A DNA stretch of 22,500 nt, taken from contig CAJNDS010001202.1 of the NCBI GenBank assembly GCA_905221605.1, forward strand, positions 756,467 through 778,966, written 5' to 3'. Numbering within the stretch: the stretch's first letter is position 1; each line of letters begins with the position of its first letter. The notes beneath the pieces are model-generated. The model was given only the letters and a program-made list of their open reading frames with translations. It was not told the DNA's origin and did not search any database. Made by a program: the position numbers and the translations under genes. Positions 7,501-15,100 of the stretch are shown here, one piece after another. Source of the DNA: Symbiodinium natans. Its lineage: Eukaryota; Sar; Dinophyceae; Suessiales; Symbiodiniaceae.

Positions 7501-7621
7501 AGCAAAGATCCCAAAACCCGAGCTCCCAACTCCTAGAGGCGCAAACCCCCCAAAACCCTGAACCCTGAGTTAGGCCCCAAACACCTCAAGCCCTCAGTCC
7601 CATTTGGGGAGAACTCCCCAT

Positions 7622-7736
7622 GGTTTAGGGTTTAGGGCAACTGCCCCCTGAACCCTAAACCCTAAACCCTAAACCCTAAACCCTAAACCCTAAACCCCAA
7701 ACCCTGAACCCGAAACCCTAAACCCTAAACCCAAGG
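7622..7736. repeat. Inverted pair TTTAGGG / CCCTAAA
   Basis: GGTTTAGGGTTTAGGGC at 7622-7638 is followed after ten bases by CCCTGAA then CCCTAAA units to 7736. It is a smaller head-to-head junction of the same kind as 3636-3926. Confidence 0.85.
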
Positions 7737-7747
7737 TGAACCCGAAG

Positions 7748-7838
7748 CCCCCTGCACCTTACCGTCTTTGAAAAGCTACCAGGCAAAACCATGCGAGAGC
7801 GTAGCAAGTACCAGCAGTGGCTGCGAGCACATCCCTAG
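7748..7838 (+). pseudogene. Exon-like fragment with stop, protein unknown
   Basis: Following AAG at 7745-7747, one frame is open to TAG at 7836-7838 and reads LHLTVFEKLPGK then MRERSKYQQWLRAHP. The residue mix is that of real protein, and the stretch is GC-balanced between two telomeric arrays. It could be a 3'-terminal exon of a split gene or a captured piece; a short start at the internal ATG (7791) is also possible. Family not recognised. Confidence 0.3.
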
Positions 7839-7860
7839 CATGTCATCAGCTTCTTGTTGT

Positions 7861-7972
7861 TGTTTAGGGTTTAGGGTTTAGGGTTTAGGTTTAGGGTTTA
7901 GGGTTTAGGGTTTAGGGTTTAGGGTTTAGGGTTTAGGGTTTAGGGTTTAGGGTTTAGGGTTTAGGGTTTAGG
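7861..7972 (+). repeat. TTTAGGG array
   Basis: About sixteen units, almost all canonical, with one shortened TTAGG unit near 7889. It stands tail-to-tail to the CCCTAAA block ending at 7736. 7973-8190 is decayed telomeric and unique DNA. Confidence 0.9.
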
Positions 7973-8195
7973 TTTGGCTTCAATGTTCAGGGTTCAGGGT
8001 TGAGGGTTGAGGGTTTGGGGTTTAGGGTTTTGGGGTCTAGGCTTTGGGGATTGAGTCGTTACAGTTTAGGGTCCATTTAAGTCAAACCACACAATCCACA
8101 AACCATGCTGCCTGTAGTCTTCTCAACAAGAGCACCAAGCAATGAAGCCTTGACGAAGCTTCAACAACTTTCGCAAAGCACTGCACGATTGGGGG

Positions 8196-8262
8196 GTTGG
8201 GGTTTAGGGTTTAGGGTTTAGGGTTTAGGATTAGGGTTTAGGGGTGGCCGTAAGTGTACATC
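8196..8262 (+). promoter_or_regulatory. TTTAGGG array abutting the start of RCC1-like gene 2
   Basis: GGGGTTTAGGG units run to about 8242, and the ATG follows at 8263. Each unit contains TTTAG|G, which fits the AG|G acceptor form seen at every intron here. The spliced-leader acceptor of gene 2 may therefore lie in the repeat itself; this is inference. No other pyrimidine-AG lies closer to the ATG. Confidence 0.35.
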
Positions 8263-10035
8263 ATGTCAGTTCCCCTTAAGATGGAGGTGAGCCTGCTGAG
8301 TGGCAGGTCAGTATTACTGGAGGCAGGACTGGATGACACTGTAGAAACACTGAGGAGCCGAGCACAGGAGGCTTTGGAAGTTGGCAGGGGCCGGCTGGTC
8401 GACTCCTCCGGAGGGGTTCTGGACGGAGCAGCCACGCTTGCGGAATGTGAATTGCAGAGCGGCCATGCGCTGACCTTGCACATTCGCAGCGTTCACATAC
8501 TAAGCAGCTATGCTGCGTTCGCTGCTATGCTGGGCGATGGGTCTGTTGTGACCTGGGGCGATGCTGGAAGTGGCGGCGACAGCAGTGCTGTCCAAGGTGA
8601 GCTGAAGGCCGTGCAACAGATCCAAGCAACTTCCAAAGCTTTTGCTGCCATTCTGGGCGATGGGTCTGTCGTGACATGGGGCGATGCTGACTGCGGTGGT
8701 GACAGCAGTGCTGTGAAAGTTCAGCTGGCGCATGTGCAGCAGATCCAAGCATCGTATCGCGCTTTTGCCGCCCTTCTGGGGGATGGGTCTGTTGTGACCT
8801 GGGGATCTGGCGACCACGGTGGCGACAGCAGCGCTGTCCAAAATCAGCTGAGGGATGTACAGCAGATCCGGGCAGGAGACGATGCGTTTGCTGCAATTCT
8901 GGGCGATAGGTCGGTTGTGACCTGGGGCAACCGTGAGTTTCTTTGTCATAGTTGGGTAACATTTTACATTTTTAAGGGTACTTAAACCCAATAAGGAATA
9001 TCAGTTTAGATCTTTAATATGATCCCAACAATGAACTAGGTTCGGTGGCGACAGCAGTGCTGTCCAAGGTCAGCTGAAGGACGTGGAGGAGGTCCAGGCT
9101 GCAGAGACAGCTTTTGCGGCCATTCTGGGCGATGGGCCTCTTGCTTCGCCAATGCTGGAACTGTCAGCCTTTTTGGGTTTCCTTAATTTCGTAGGAGTCA
9201 TGCAGGTGAACCTTTTTTTTCTCCCTTGGTTCTTGGAGAAGTAAGGTCTGTCGTGACTTGGGGGACTCCCGACAGTGGCGGCAGTCAGCCGAGGGATGTG
9301 CAGCAGATCCAAGCAACAGCCGACGCGTTTGCTGCCATTCGGGGCGATGGGTCTGTTGCTGGGTCTTGGAGTACTATACTTTAATACTGTTTTTGGTTTT
9401 GGGTTCCTATTATATAGCTACTCATGCCTTAAAAGTATATACTTTTCTCCAGGGTCGACTCCAAAGCTAAGGTTGTGACTTGGGGGGCCCCTGACGTTGG
9501 TGGCAGCAGCAGAGATGTCCAAGATCAGCTGAAGGACGTACAGCGCATTCAAGCAGCCGACGAAGCGTTTGTTGCGATTTTGGGCAATGGGTCTGTTGTG
9601 ACTTGGGGCGATGCCTACAGTGGTGGCGACTGCAGTGCTGTACAAGGTCAGCTGAAGGATGTGCAACACGTCCAAGCTACCGACACGGCTTTTGCTGCCA
9701 TTCTGGGCGATGGGTCTGTTGTGACCTGGGGCGACAGTGGAAGTGGCGGCGACAGCAGTGCTGTCCAAGGTCAGCTGAAAGACGTGCAACAGATCCAAGC
9801 AACTTGCAGAGCCTTTGCTGCCATTTTGGGCGATGGGTCTGTTGTGACTTGGGGCGATGCTAAGGCAGGTGGTGGCAGCAGTGCTGTGAACGATCTGCTG
9901 AAGGACGTGCAGCAAATCCAAGCGTCATATCGCGCCTTTGCTGCCATTCTGGGCGATGGGTCTGTTGTGACATGGGGCGACCCTGGCTATGGCGGCGACA
10001 GCAGTGCTGTGCGAGACCAGCTGATTTTCTCATAG
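8263..10035 (+). CDS. Ubiquitin-like / RCC1-like repeat protein 2
   Basis: Four exons (8263-8936, 9040-9135, 9246-9354, 9472-10035) join in frame into 480 aa ending in TAG. Residues 7-74 are the ubiquitin-like domain (MEVSLLSGRSVLLEAG, DDTVETLRSRAQEALEV, LQSGHALTL). Residues 85-480 are ten RCC1-like repeats of 41 aa. Repeat 5 lacks six residues (GGSQPRDVQQI instead of GGDSSAVQGQLKDVQQI) and the last has 33 residues, as in gene 1. The exon junctions fall inside repeats 4, 5 and 6, where the other repeats give the intron-free sequence, so the boundaries are firm. An in-frame GTG lies at 8254; ATG 8263 is preferred. It is a paralogue of gene 1 with a shared 3' flank. No catalytic domain is present; a beta-propeller-like binding role is only an inference. 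Confidence 0.88.
8937..9039 (+). mobile_element. Gene 2 intron 1, introner family A (GT-AG)
   Basis: The 103-nt intron has target copies GTTT (8937-8940) and GTTC (9040-9043). The insert begins CTTTGTCATAGTTGGG and ends CCCAACAATGAACTAG. It is the most compact of the three family A copies and nearly identical to GNAT intron 1 at both ends. Removal gives CGT-GAG-TTC-GGT-GGC-GAC, exactly the repeat consensus. Confidence 0.93.
9136..9245 (+). mobile_element. Gene 2 intron 2, introner family B (GC-AG)
   Basis: The 110-nt intron has target copies GCCT (9136-9139) and GTCT (9246-9249); the consensus at this point in other repeats is GTCT, so the donor changed from GT to GC after insertion. The insert begins CTTGCTTCGCCAA and ends TTGGAGAAGTAAG, inverted at 11 of 13 positions. 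It shares the CCTTTTTTTnTCCCTTGG tract and AAGTAAG tail with GNAT intron 2. Confidence 0.92.
9355..9471 (+). mobile_element. Gene 2 intron 3, introner-type element, third family (GT-AG)
   Basis: The 117-nt intron has target duplication GTTG (9355-9358 and 9472-9475). The insert begins CTGGGTCTTGGAGT and ends ACTCCAAAGCTAAG; the terminal inverted repeat contains TTGGAGT / ACTCCAA. The interior is AT-rich and unlike families A and B. Removal gives GGG-TCT-GTT-GTG-ACT-TGG, the repeat consensus. Confidence 0.9.
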
Positions 10036-10183
10036 ATTTAGCTTAATTGATGCCTGCCGCCCGCCCGAACGAAAAGCATCAGGAACACCCTCCCCTAAAT
10101 CCTAAACCCCTAAACCCTAAATCCTAAACCCCTAAACCCTAAACCCTAAACCCGAAACCCTAAACCCTAAACCCTAAACCCTT
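10036..10183 (-). repeat. Gene 2 3' flank, then CCCTAAA array
   Basis: 10036-10094 resembles the flank after gene 1. From 10095 CCCTAAA, CCCCTAAA and CCTAAAT units run to 10183. 10184-10503 is a unique spacer with a TTTAGGG trace at 10300-10328 and a small inverted pair GGGTTTAGGGTTAACCCTGAA at 10432-10452; no gene seen there. Confidence 0.8.
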
Positions 10184-10503
10184 CTAATGGTAAGTTGAGG
10201 TTTGCCAACTCGAAAAGGCCGGAAACTCACTCCGAAGAAACCCCTCTGAATCCCTGAAAGCCTTAGAACTCTCATCTCTTCAACTCAGCCTTTCGCCAAC
10301 AGGGTTTAGGTTTAGGGTTTAGGGTTTATGAAAGGCGGAAAATTGAAAAGCCACCCACAGCGAAATTACCTTTGAACATGCCTCACGCAAGCCTGGACCA
10401 GTGTTCCCTCATCTCGCTTTGGGGTTCGGGGTTTAGGGTTAACCCTGAATCCCCAACCTTAAAGCACTGTGAGGTTTGGGGTTTTTGGGGGGTAAGTCGG
10501 TGT

Positions 10504-10765
10504 AAACCCTAAACCCTAAACCCTAAACCCTAAACCCTAAACCCTAAACCCTAAACCCTAAACCCTAAACCCTAAACCCTAAACCCTAAACCCTAAACCC
10601 TAAACCCTAAACCCTAAAAACCCTAAACCCCTAAACCCTAAACCCTAAACCCTAAACCCTAAACCCTAAACCCTAAACCCTAAACCCTAAACCCTAAACC
10701 CTAAACCCTAAGCCCTAAACCCTAAACCCTCAGCCCTAAACCCTAAACCCTAAACCCTAAACCCT
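10504..10765 (-). repeat. CCCTAAA array
   Basis: About 260 bp of nearly perfect units with single AAAAACCCTAAACCCC, CCCTAAG and CCCTCAG interruptions near 10615-10735. Confidence 0.95.
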
Positions 10766-10783
10766 CCCAAGCTGGCCCCTGGC

Positions 10784-10882
10784 ATGGGATGCAAGCTCCG
10801 TTTTTTCGCGCCAGGTACAGCAGCGTCATCGTGGTGCAGGCGCACCATTCCTCGACTCGACCCGCAGCGGTACCTCCCTTAG
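10784..10882 (+). other. GC-rich island with short ORF (32 aa), coding status unclear
   Basis: ATG at 10784 opens 32 codons (MGCKLRFFAPG then TIPRLDPQRYLP) to a TAG at 10880-10882, just before a TTTAGGG block. A second frame through the same DNA is equally open (RYSSVIVVQAHH). I cannot decide between them; it may be an exon remnant. No family recognised. Confidence 0.2.
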
Positions 10883-11312
10883 TTTAGGGTTTAGGGTTTA
10901 GGGGTTGGGGTTTAGGGTTTAGGGTCCACCCACCCCCCCCCCATATTCCACCCGCTTGTGCCTCGACTTAGTAAGTCCGGTTAGGAAGGTGCGTCATGGG
11001 ATGAAAAAACTGGATCTAAGGGATACGAACTAAGTAGACATACTAAGTCAAAAGAGCTTCTTCTTCCTAGACCCTAGACCCTAGACCCTCGACCCTAGAC
11101 CCTAGAAGCCCTAAAACTCCTCGCCAACAGAGCAAGGCCCTGTCCTCGCTTGGGTCGTGCGGGCTTGATGCGCTGGTAGTGAGGCGGTGCATGGCCATGT
11201 TACTTTGCGGTGTATAAGAACCTTAAGGTAGTTTAGGGTTTAGGGTTTAGCGTTTAGCGTTTAGCGTTTAGGGTTTAGGGTTTAGGGTTTAGGGTGTTTA
11301 GGGTTTAGGGTG
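10883..11312. repeat. Short telomere-like blocks in alternating orientation
   Basis: TTTAGGG at 10883-10925, a CCCTAGA variant array at 11068-11106, and TTTAGGG/TTTAGCG at 11230-11312. The DNA between them is unique and shows no gene. Confidence 0.75.
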
Positions 11313-11406
11313 GCCATATTGGCCATGGAACCTTTGGGGGTGCTGCCTTAAGGAGTCACGAACACAACCTCAGCCCTGACAACCTACATCCCAAACCCTA
11401 AACTGG

Positions 11407-11502
11407 CTGGTTCTTAGTAGGGAATGAGGGAATGAGGTACCCTATGTATGCCCTTTAAGGGATTACATAGCCCGCATTCCCTCATTCCCTACTAAGAACC
11501 AG
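11407..11502. mobile_element. 96-bp near-perfect palindrome, MITE-like hairpin
   Basis: The outer arms 11407-11434 and 11475-11502 are perfect 28-bp inverted repeats (CTGGTTCTTAGTAGGG...). The inside continues as CCCTATGTA / TACATAGCC with a central CCCTTTAAGGG, so nearly the whole element folds on itself. The ends are CTGG...CCAG, the same CT...AG polarity as the introners. No clear target duplication is visible. No coding capacity. Confidence 0.8.
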
Positions 11503-11553
11503 GGAGTAAGCCCCGAAGGAAACCCTGCAGATTTCTGGGTGTCAAGGGCCGCT

Positions 11554-11671
11554 TAGGGTTTAGGGTTTAGGGTTTAGGGTTTAGGGTTTAGGGTTTAGGG
11601 TTTAGGGTTTAGGGTTTAGGGTTTAGGGTTTAGGGTTTAGGGTTTAGGGTTTAGGGTTGAGGGTTTAGGGG
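11554..11671 (+). repeat. TTTAGGG array
   Basis: About sixteen canonical units with a degenerate GTTGAGGGTTTAGGGGG end. 11672-11880 is decayed C-rich sequence (CCCTAAACC, CCTAAAC and CCTCAAGC words) with no gene. Confidence 0.9.
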
Positions 11672-11886
11672 GTGGGCTGGCAGCTCTGCACCCTCAACGT
11701 CCTAAGCCGCAAGCCCGCCACCTTCAATCCGAACCTAAACTCCAAACCCTAAACCTTTTCAACCCAAAACCCTAACCCTAAACCTAAACTTTTAAGCCCT
11801 AAGCCTCAGAACCTCAAGCTTCAAACCCTGAACCTTAAGCCCCAAACCTCTTATCCCGAAGCCCCTGAGCCGTATCAACGAAGGCC

Positions 11887-12023
11887 CTACTTGGAGGTTC
11901 ATGGTACTTATTAACCTTCTTAACCCAATTATGACTGTACCTATAACCCACTTGTAAGCACCTTAAGTGCCCTAATATGGTTACAAGTGCAGTTGTTAAT
12001 GAGTACCATGAACCTCCAAGTAG
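11887..12023. mobile_element. 137-bp element with 22-bp perfect inverted termini, MITE-like
   Basis: The arms 11887-11908 and 12002-12023 are exact inverted repeats (CTACTTGGAGGTTCATGGTA...). A second inverted pair lies inside (CACTTGTAA / TTACAAGTG) around GCACCTTAAGTGC. If the terminus is taken as CTTGG...CCAAG, the flanks are TA/TA, a possible 2-bp target duplication; with CTACTTGG none is evident. Non-coding. Confidence 0.8.
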
Positions 12024-12105
12024 CTGCTCGGGGCGCTGGGCGCCTTCAGCGAGTGGGTAGGCGTAGGGGTCGTTTGTTTGTAGGGTCGTAGGGTAGAAGG
12101 GGCCC

Positions 12106-12168
12106 GGTGTTTTTTGTTTCCTAACGTTGGCCCTGGCTTGGTGGCCTTGGTAACGTTGGCCCCAGGCC
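12106..12168 (+). repeat. Left copy of an inverted 60-bp repeat
   Basis: GGTGTTTTTTG, TAACGTTGGCCCTGG and a second TAACGTTGGCCC occur here. The same string, reverse-complemented, lies at 14551-14609. Together they bracket the minisatellite and the AT-rich region. Confidence 0.8.
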
Positions 12169-12415
12169 TTCTGGTCCCCTGGTCCTCTGGTCCCCTGGTC
12201 CTCTGGTCCCCTGGTCCTCTGGTCCCTTGGTCCTGTGGTCCCCTGGTCCTCTGGTCCCCTGGTCCTCTGGTCCCCTGGTCCTCTGGCCCTCTGGTCGCTT
12301 GGTCTTCTGGTCCTCTGGCCTTCTGGTCCCTTGGTCCTCTGGTCCTACGCTCCTCTGGTGCTCTGGTCCCGTGGTCCTCTCGTCCTCTGGTCCCGTGGTT
12401 TCCCGGTCCCGTGGT
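12166..12415. repeat. CTGGTCC(C/T) minisatellite
   Basis: About 30 units of 8 bp, often alternating CTGGTCCC and CTGGTCCT to give a 16-bp higher period, decaying to GTGGTCC toward the right. All frames on both strands are open or nearly so (GPEDQGTRGP-like on minus, PLVLWSPG-like on plus) because the unit lacks stops; these are not genes. Confidence 0.9.
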
Positions 12416-12479
12416 CAGATTTTCTTGTTTATTTGATGTACTTGTTTTGGGCATCATGATAATCATGATAATGGTATAA

Positions 12480-13090
12480 TTACTATGTAGTTTAGCATAT
12501 ATATATATAAATATGTATATGTCTCTTTAAACATAGTATAATGTAACATAATAATATACAATCATATAATATAATATAATATAATATATTATAATATAAT
12601 ATATTATATTATGATATAATATAGTATATAATATATTATAAGATGATAATATTCTAATATATAAAATATTCTAATATACAACATACTCATATATAATATA
12701 ATCTAATATAATATATTATAATATGATATAACAATATGATATAATATAATATAATACAATATAATATAATATAATGCTATTGCAATAAAATAGCAAATGA
12801 TATATATATATATATTGTATATTTGAATACAAATATAAACATAAATATACATATAATATAGCTCAATGAAATATAATATAATATAATATAATACAATACA
12901 ATACAGTATAATATAATATTGTACCATATAGCGCAATGCAATATAATATGATATAATATGAGATAAGATAACATAATACAAGTTTATATAACATAATATC
13001 ATACAGTATGATAAAATATCATAAAACGTATGTATGTGTACATATATGTACATATAAAGTCATATAGTCCAATTCATAGTACACAGTACA
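12480..13090. repeat. AT-rich low-complexity region, ATAAT/TATAA pentamers
   Basis: Almost pure A/T. ATATAATATA words show a 5-bp periodicity. The tyrosine/isoleucine-rich minus-strand open frames reflect composition only. No gene seen. Confidence 0.85.
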
Positions 13091-13106
13091 TATTTATATT
13101 GTTCTT

Positions 13107-13301
13107 TTGGAGCCGGGCAAGCTTGCTTGAAAGTGTATGAAACCCTTCCCAACCCATGATTGTGTTTGCAATGGGGGGGGGGGGGGGGGGGGGGGCTGCG
13201 CCCCCCCCCCCCACCCCCCCCCCCCCCCCCAACCCCCCCGCTGTTTTTTAAAGCCGGGCAAGCTTGCTTCAAAGCACATGAATCCCTTCCAAACCCATGA
13301 T
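13107..13301. repeat. Direct repeats flanking a long G-run/C-run hairpin
   Basis: GCCGGGCAAGCTTGCTT...CCCATGAT occurs at 13112-13162 and again at 13250-13302 with about 85% identity by eye. Between them, about 23 G (13173-13195) are followed by CTGCG and C runs of 12, 16 and 7 nt to about 13239. The G and C runs can pair. Confidence 0.75.
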
Positions 13302-13329
13302 GCCAGCATTGTCTTCGCAAAAAAACACA

Positions 13330-14370
13330 TTACGACACAATAAGATACAAAAAGATACAATAATGCACAACTATATACAACAAAATACAATTAGAGACAA
13401 AAATATACAGTAATATAACAATACATAAAAAAGAAGTACCTACATTAATCTCCAGTAATTTACAATAATTCAATAAAAAACAACAATATACAAAAACATA
13501 CAATAATGTACAGCAATATCCAATCATATGCCATAATATACAATAGCCTACAATAATATACCAATGATATACAATAATGTGCAATAATATGAAGTAATCT
13601 ACAAAAACATGCAAGAATGCACAATCATACGCAAGAATATGGAATAATATACAATAATATAGAATCAGAAAGAGTAATGTATAACCAGAGACAACAAAAT
13701 TTCAAAAAACACAATAATACGCAGTAAGATACAAGAATATTAAAAATAGAAAACAATAGCCAAAAAGATACAACAATATGCAAATTATACAATAACATGC
13801 AAGATAATATAATAGGACAATACACTGATGTTTAAGAATGCCAGAATACACAGTAATATACAAAATATACAATAGCAGGCAAGAATATGTAAGAAGATAC
13901 AAATTTTTTGACAATAGAATACGATAATATACAGTTATACACTATTATATCAAAAACATAGATTACTAAACAAGAATAGCCCCCAGTATACAATTTTCTA
14001 CAATAATATGCAATAATTTACAGTACTATACAATCGTTTACAATATGTAAAGCAGTAGATTACGAAACAATAGCGGACCAGAATATACAAGAATAAATAG
14101 TATGCATTACTCAAATATGTTCAAAAAGATACCAGCAGAAACAATAGTATACAACAGTACACAATACCATGCAATAATAGACAATAATAGTGAATATTAT
14201 TCAAGAATATTCAATATGATTAATAATGTTCAAGAATATTCAATGATATTCAATAGTATTAAATAATGTTCAATAATATTCCTGAAGACTCAAGAATATT
14301 CAAGAATATTATTCAATATTCAAGAATATTGAGTAGTATGCAAGAATACACTAGAATATACAACAGCTAC
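13330..14370. repeat. AT-rich region with TACAATAATA-type decamers
   Basis: About 1 kb of degenerate ACAATAATAT / ACAAGAATAT words at a period near 10 bp; from 14180 it drifts into TTCAAGAATA. It is compositionally distinct from 12480-13090 (more C, fewer TATA). Open frames here are low complexity and not called. Confidence 0.8.
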
Positions 14371-14386
14371 AATATTAGAAGAACAC

Positions 14387-14530
14387 AGAAATGCTGCATT
14401 TTTGAGCAATTAGAGCCTACAAAAAGTCACAAATGCTGTAACCTACAGCATTCCGAGCTTCGGAATACCCAGAAACGCTGTGTTTTTGAGCGTTTTGGGC
14501 TTACAAGCAACAAGAAATGCTGCATTTCAT
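14387..14530 (+). repeat. Four copies of a 42-bp tandem repeat
   Basis: AGAAATGCTG-type words start at 14387, 14429, 14471 and 14513, exactly 42 bp apart, with TTTTTGAGC following in copies 1 and 3. Copies 1 and 3 resemble each other more than 2, so an 84-bp doubling is likely. The + frame is open across it (TQKCCIFEQL, SHKCCNLQHS, TQKRCVFERF). Confidence 0.75.
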
Positions 14531-14550
14531 AGCATTTTAAAGCCAGGAAT

Positions 14551-14609
14551 GGCAGGGCCAACGTTAGCAAGGCCAACCAGCCAGGGCCAACGTTAGGAAA
14601 ACAAACACC
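14551..14609 (-). repeat. Right copy of the inverted 60-bp repeat
   Basis: Reverse complement of 12106-12168, with minor indels. The pair is separated by about 2.4 kb. 14610-14764 is unique. Confidence 0.8.
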
Positions 14610-14764
14610 TCCGCCGGGTAGAAGAAGCTCTTGGAGTTTCAGTGTGCGTGCAGGGTACCAATTTAGGGAACCCCAGCCCAAGGTAGAGCTTTGTTATAAA
14701 CCTCCTATAAGACTCTAGCAAGCCGCACTTATTTTCAGGCCCTAAAACCCGAAGCCCCAAACCT

Positions 14765-15100
14765 AGGGGTTAGGGTTGAGGGTTTAGGGTTTAGAGTTTA
14801 GGGTTTAGAGTTTAGGGTTTAGATGTTAGGGTTTAGGGTTTAGGGGGATTGATCATCGCTTCAGGCTATGACCCTGGAGTCCTTTGGTTTCTCGCATTGT
14901 GAATGCGTCCAGCTTTGAGGTTGTGTAGGGTGCCGGCCACATATACACCTAAATGCGGTAGAATCTCAACACAAGGACACCCACCCCATCCTGATCCAAC
15001 CCTGAACCCGGAGTTTAGGGTTTAGGGTTTGGGGTTTGGGGTTTAGGGTTTCGGGTTTGGGGTTCAGGGTTTTGGGTTGGGGTTTAAGCGGGTTTAGGGT
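14765..15100 (+). repeat. TTTAGGG blocks around a unique island
   Basis: Degenerate TTTAGGG/TTTAGAG units lie at 14765-14846 and TTTAGGG/TTTGGGG/TTTCGGG at 15013-15100. The unique island 14847-15012 has one short open stretch (MTLESFGFSHCECVQL, from ATG at 14869) that I do not call a gene. Confidence 0.7.

Noticed and set aside
8254-8262. GTG at 8254 as the start of gene 2
   Set aside because: Nuclear genes start at ATG, and the ATG at 8263 matches the start region of gene 1.
8254-8985. Gene 2 as two or more separate short genes
   Set aside because: The frame breaks at 8937, 9136 and 9355 fall inside repeats and are exactly removed by three introns with target duplications, giving one continuous 480-aa frame.
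11996-12479. Open frames of 69-156 codons on both strands across the CTGGTCC array
   Set aside because: An 8-bp repeat without stops in any frame produces these on both strands; the peptides are pure low complexity.
12703-13914. Tyrosine/isoleucine/cysteine-rich minus-strand frames
   Set aside because: They reflect AT-rich pentamer and decamer repeats with few TAA/TAG on that strand; no domain or start context.
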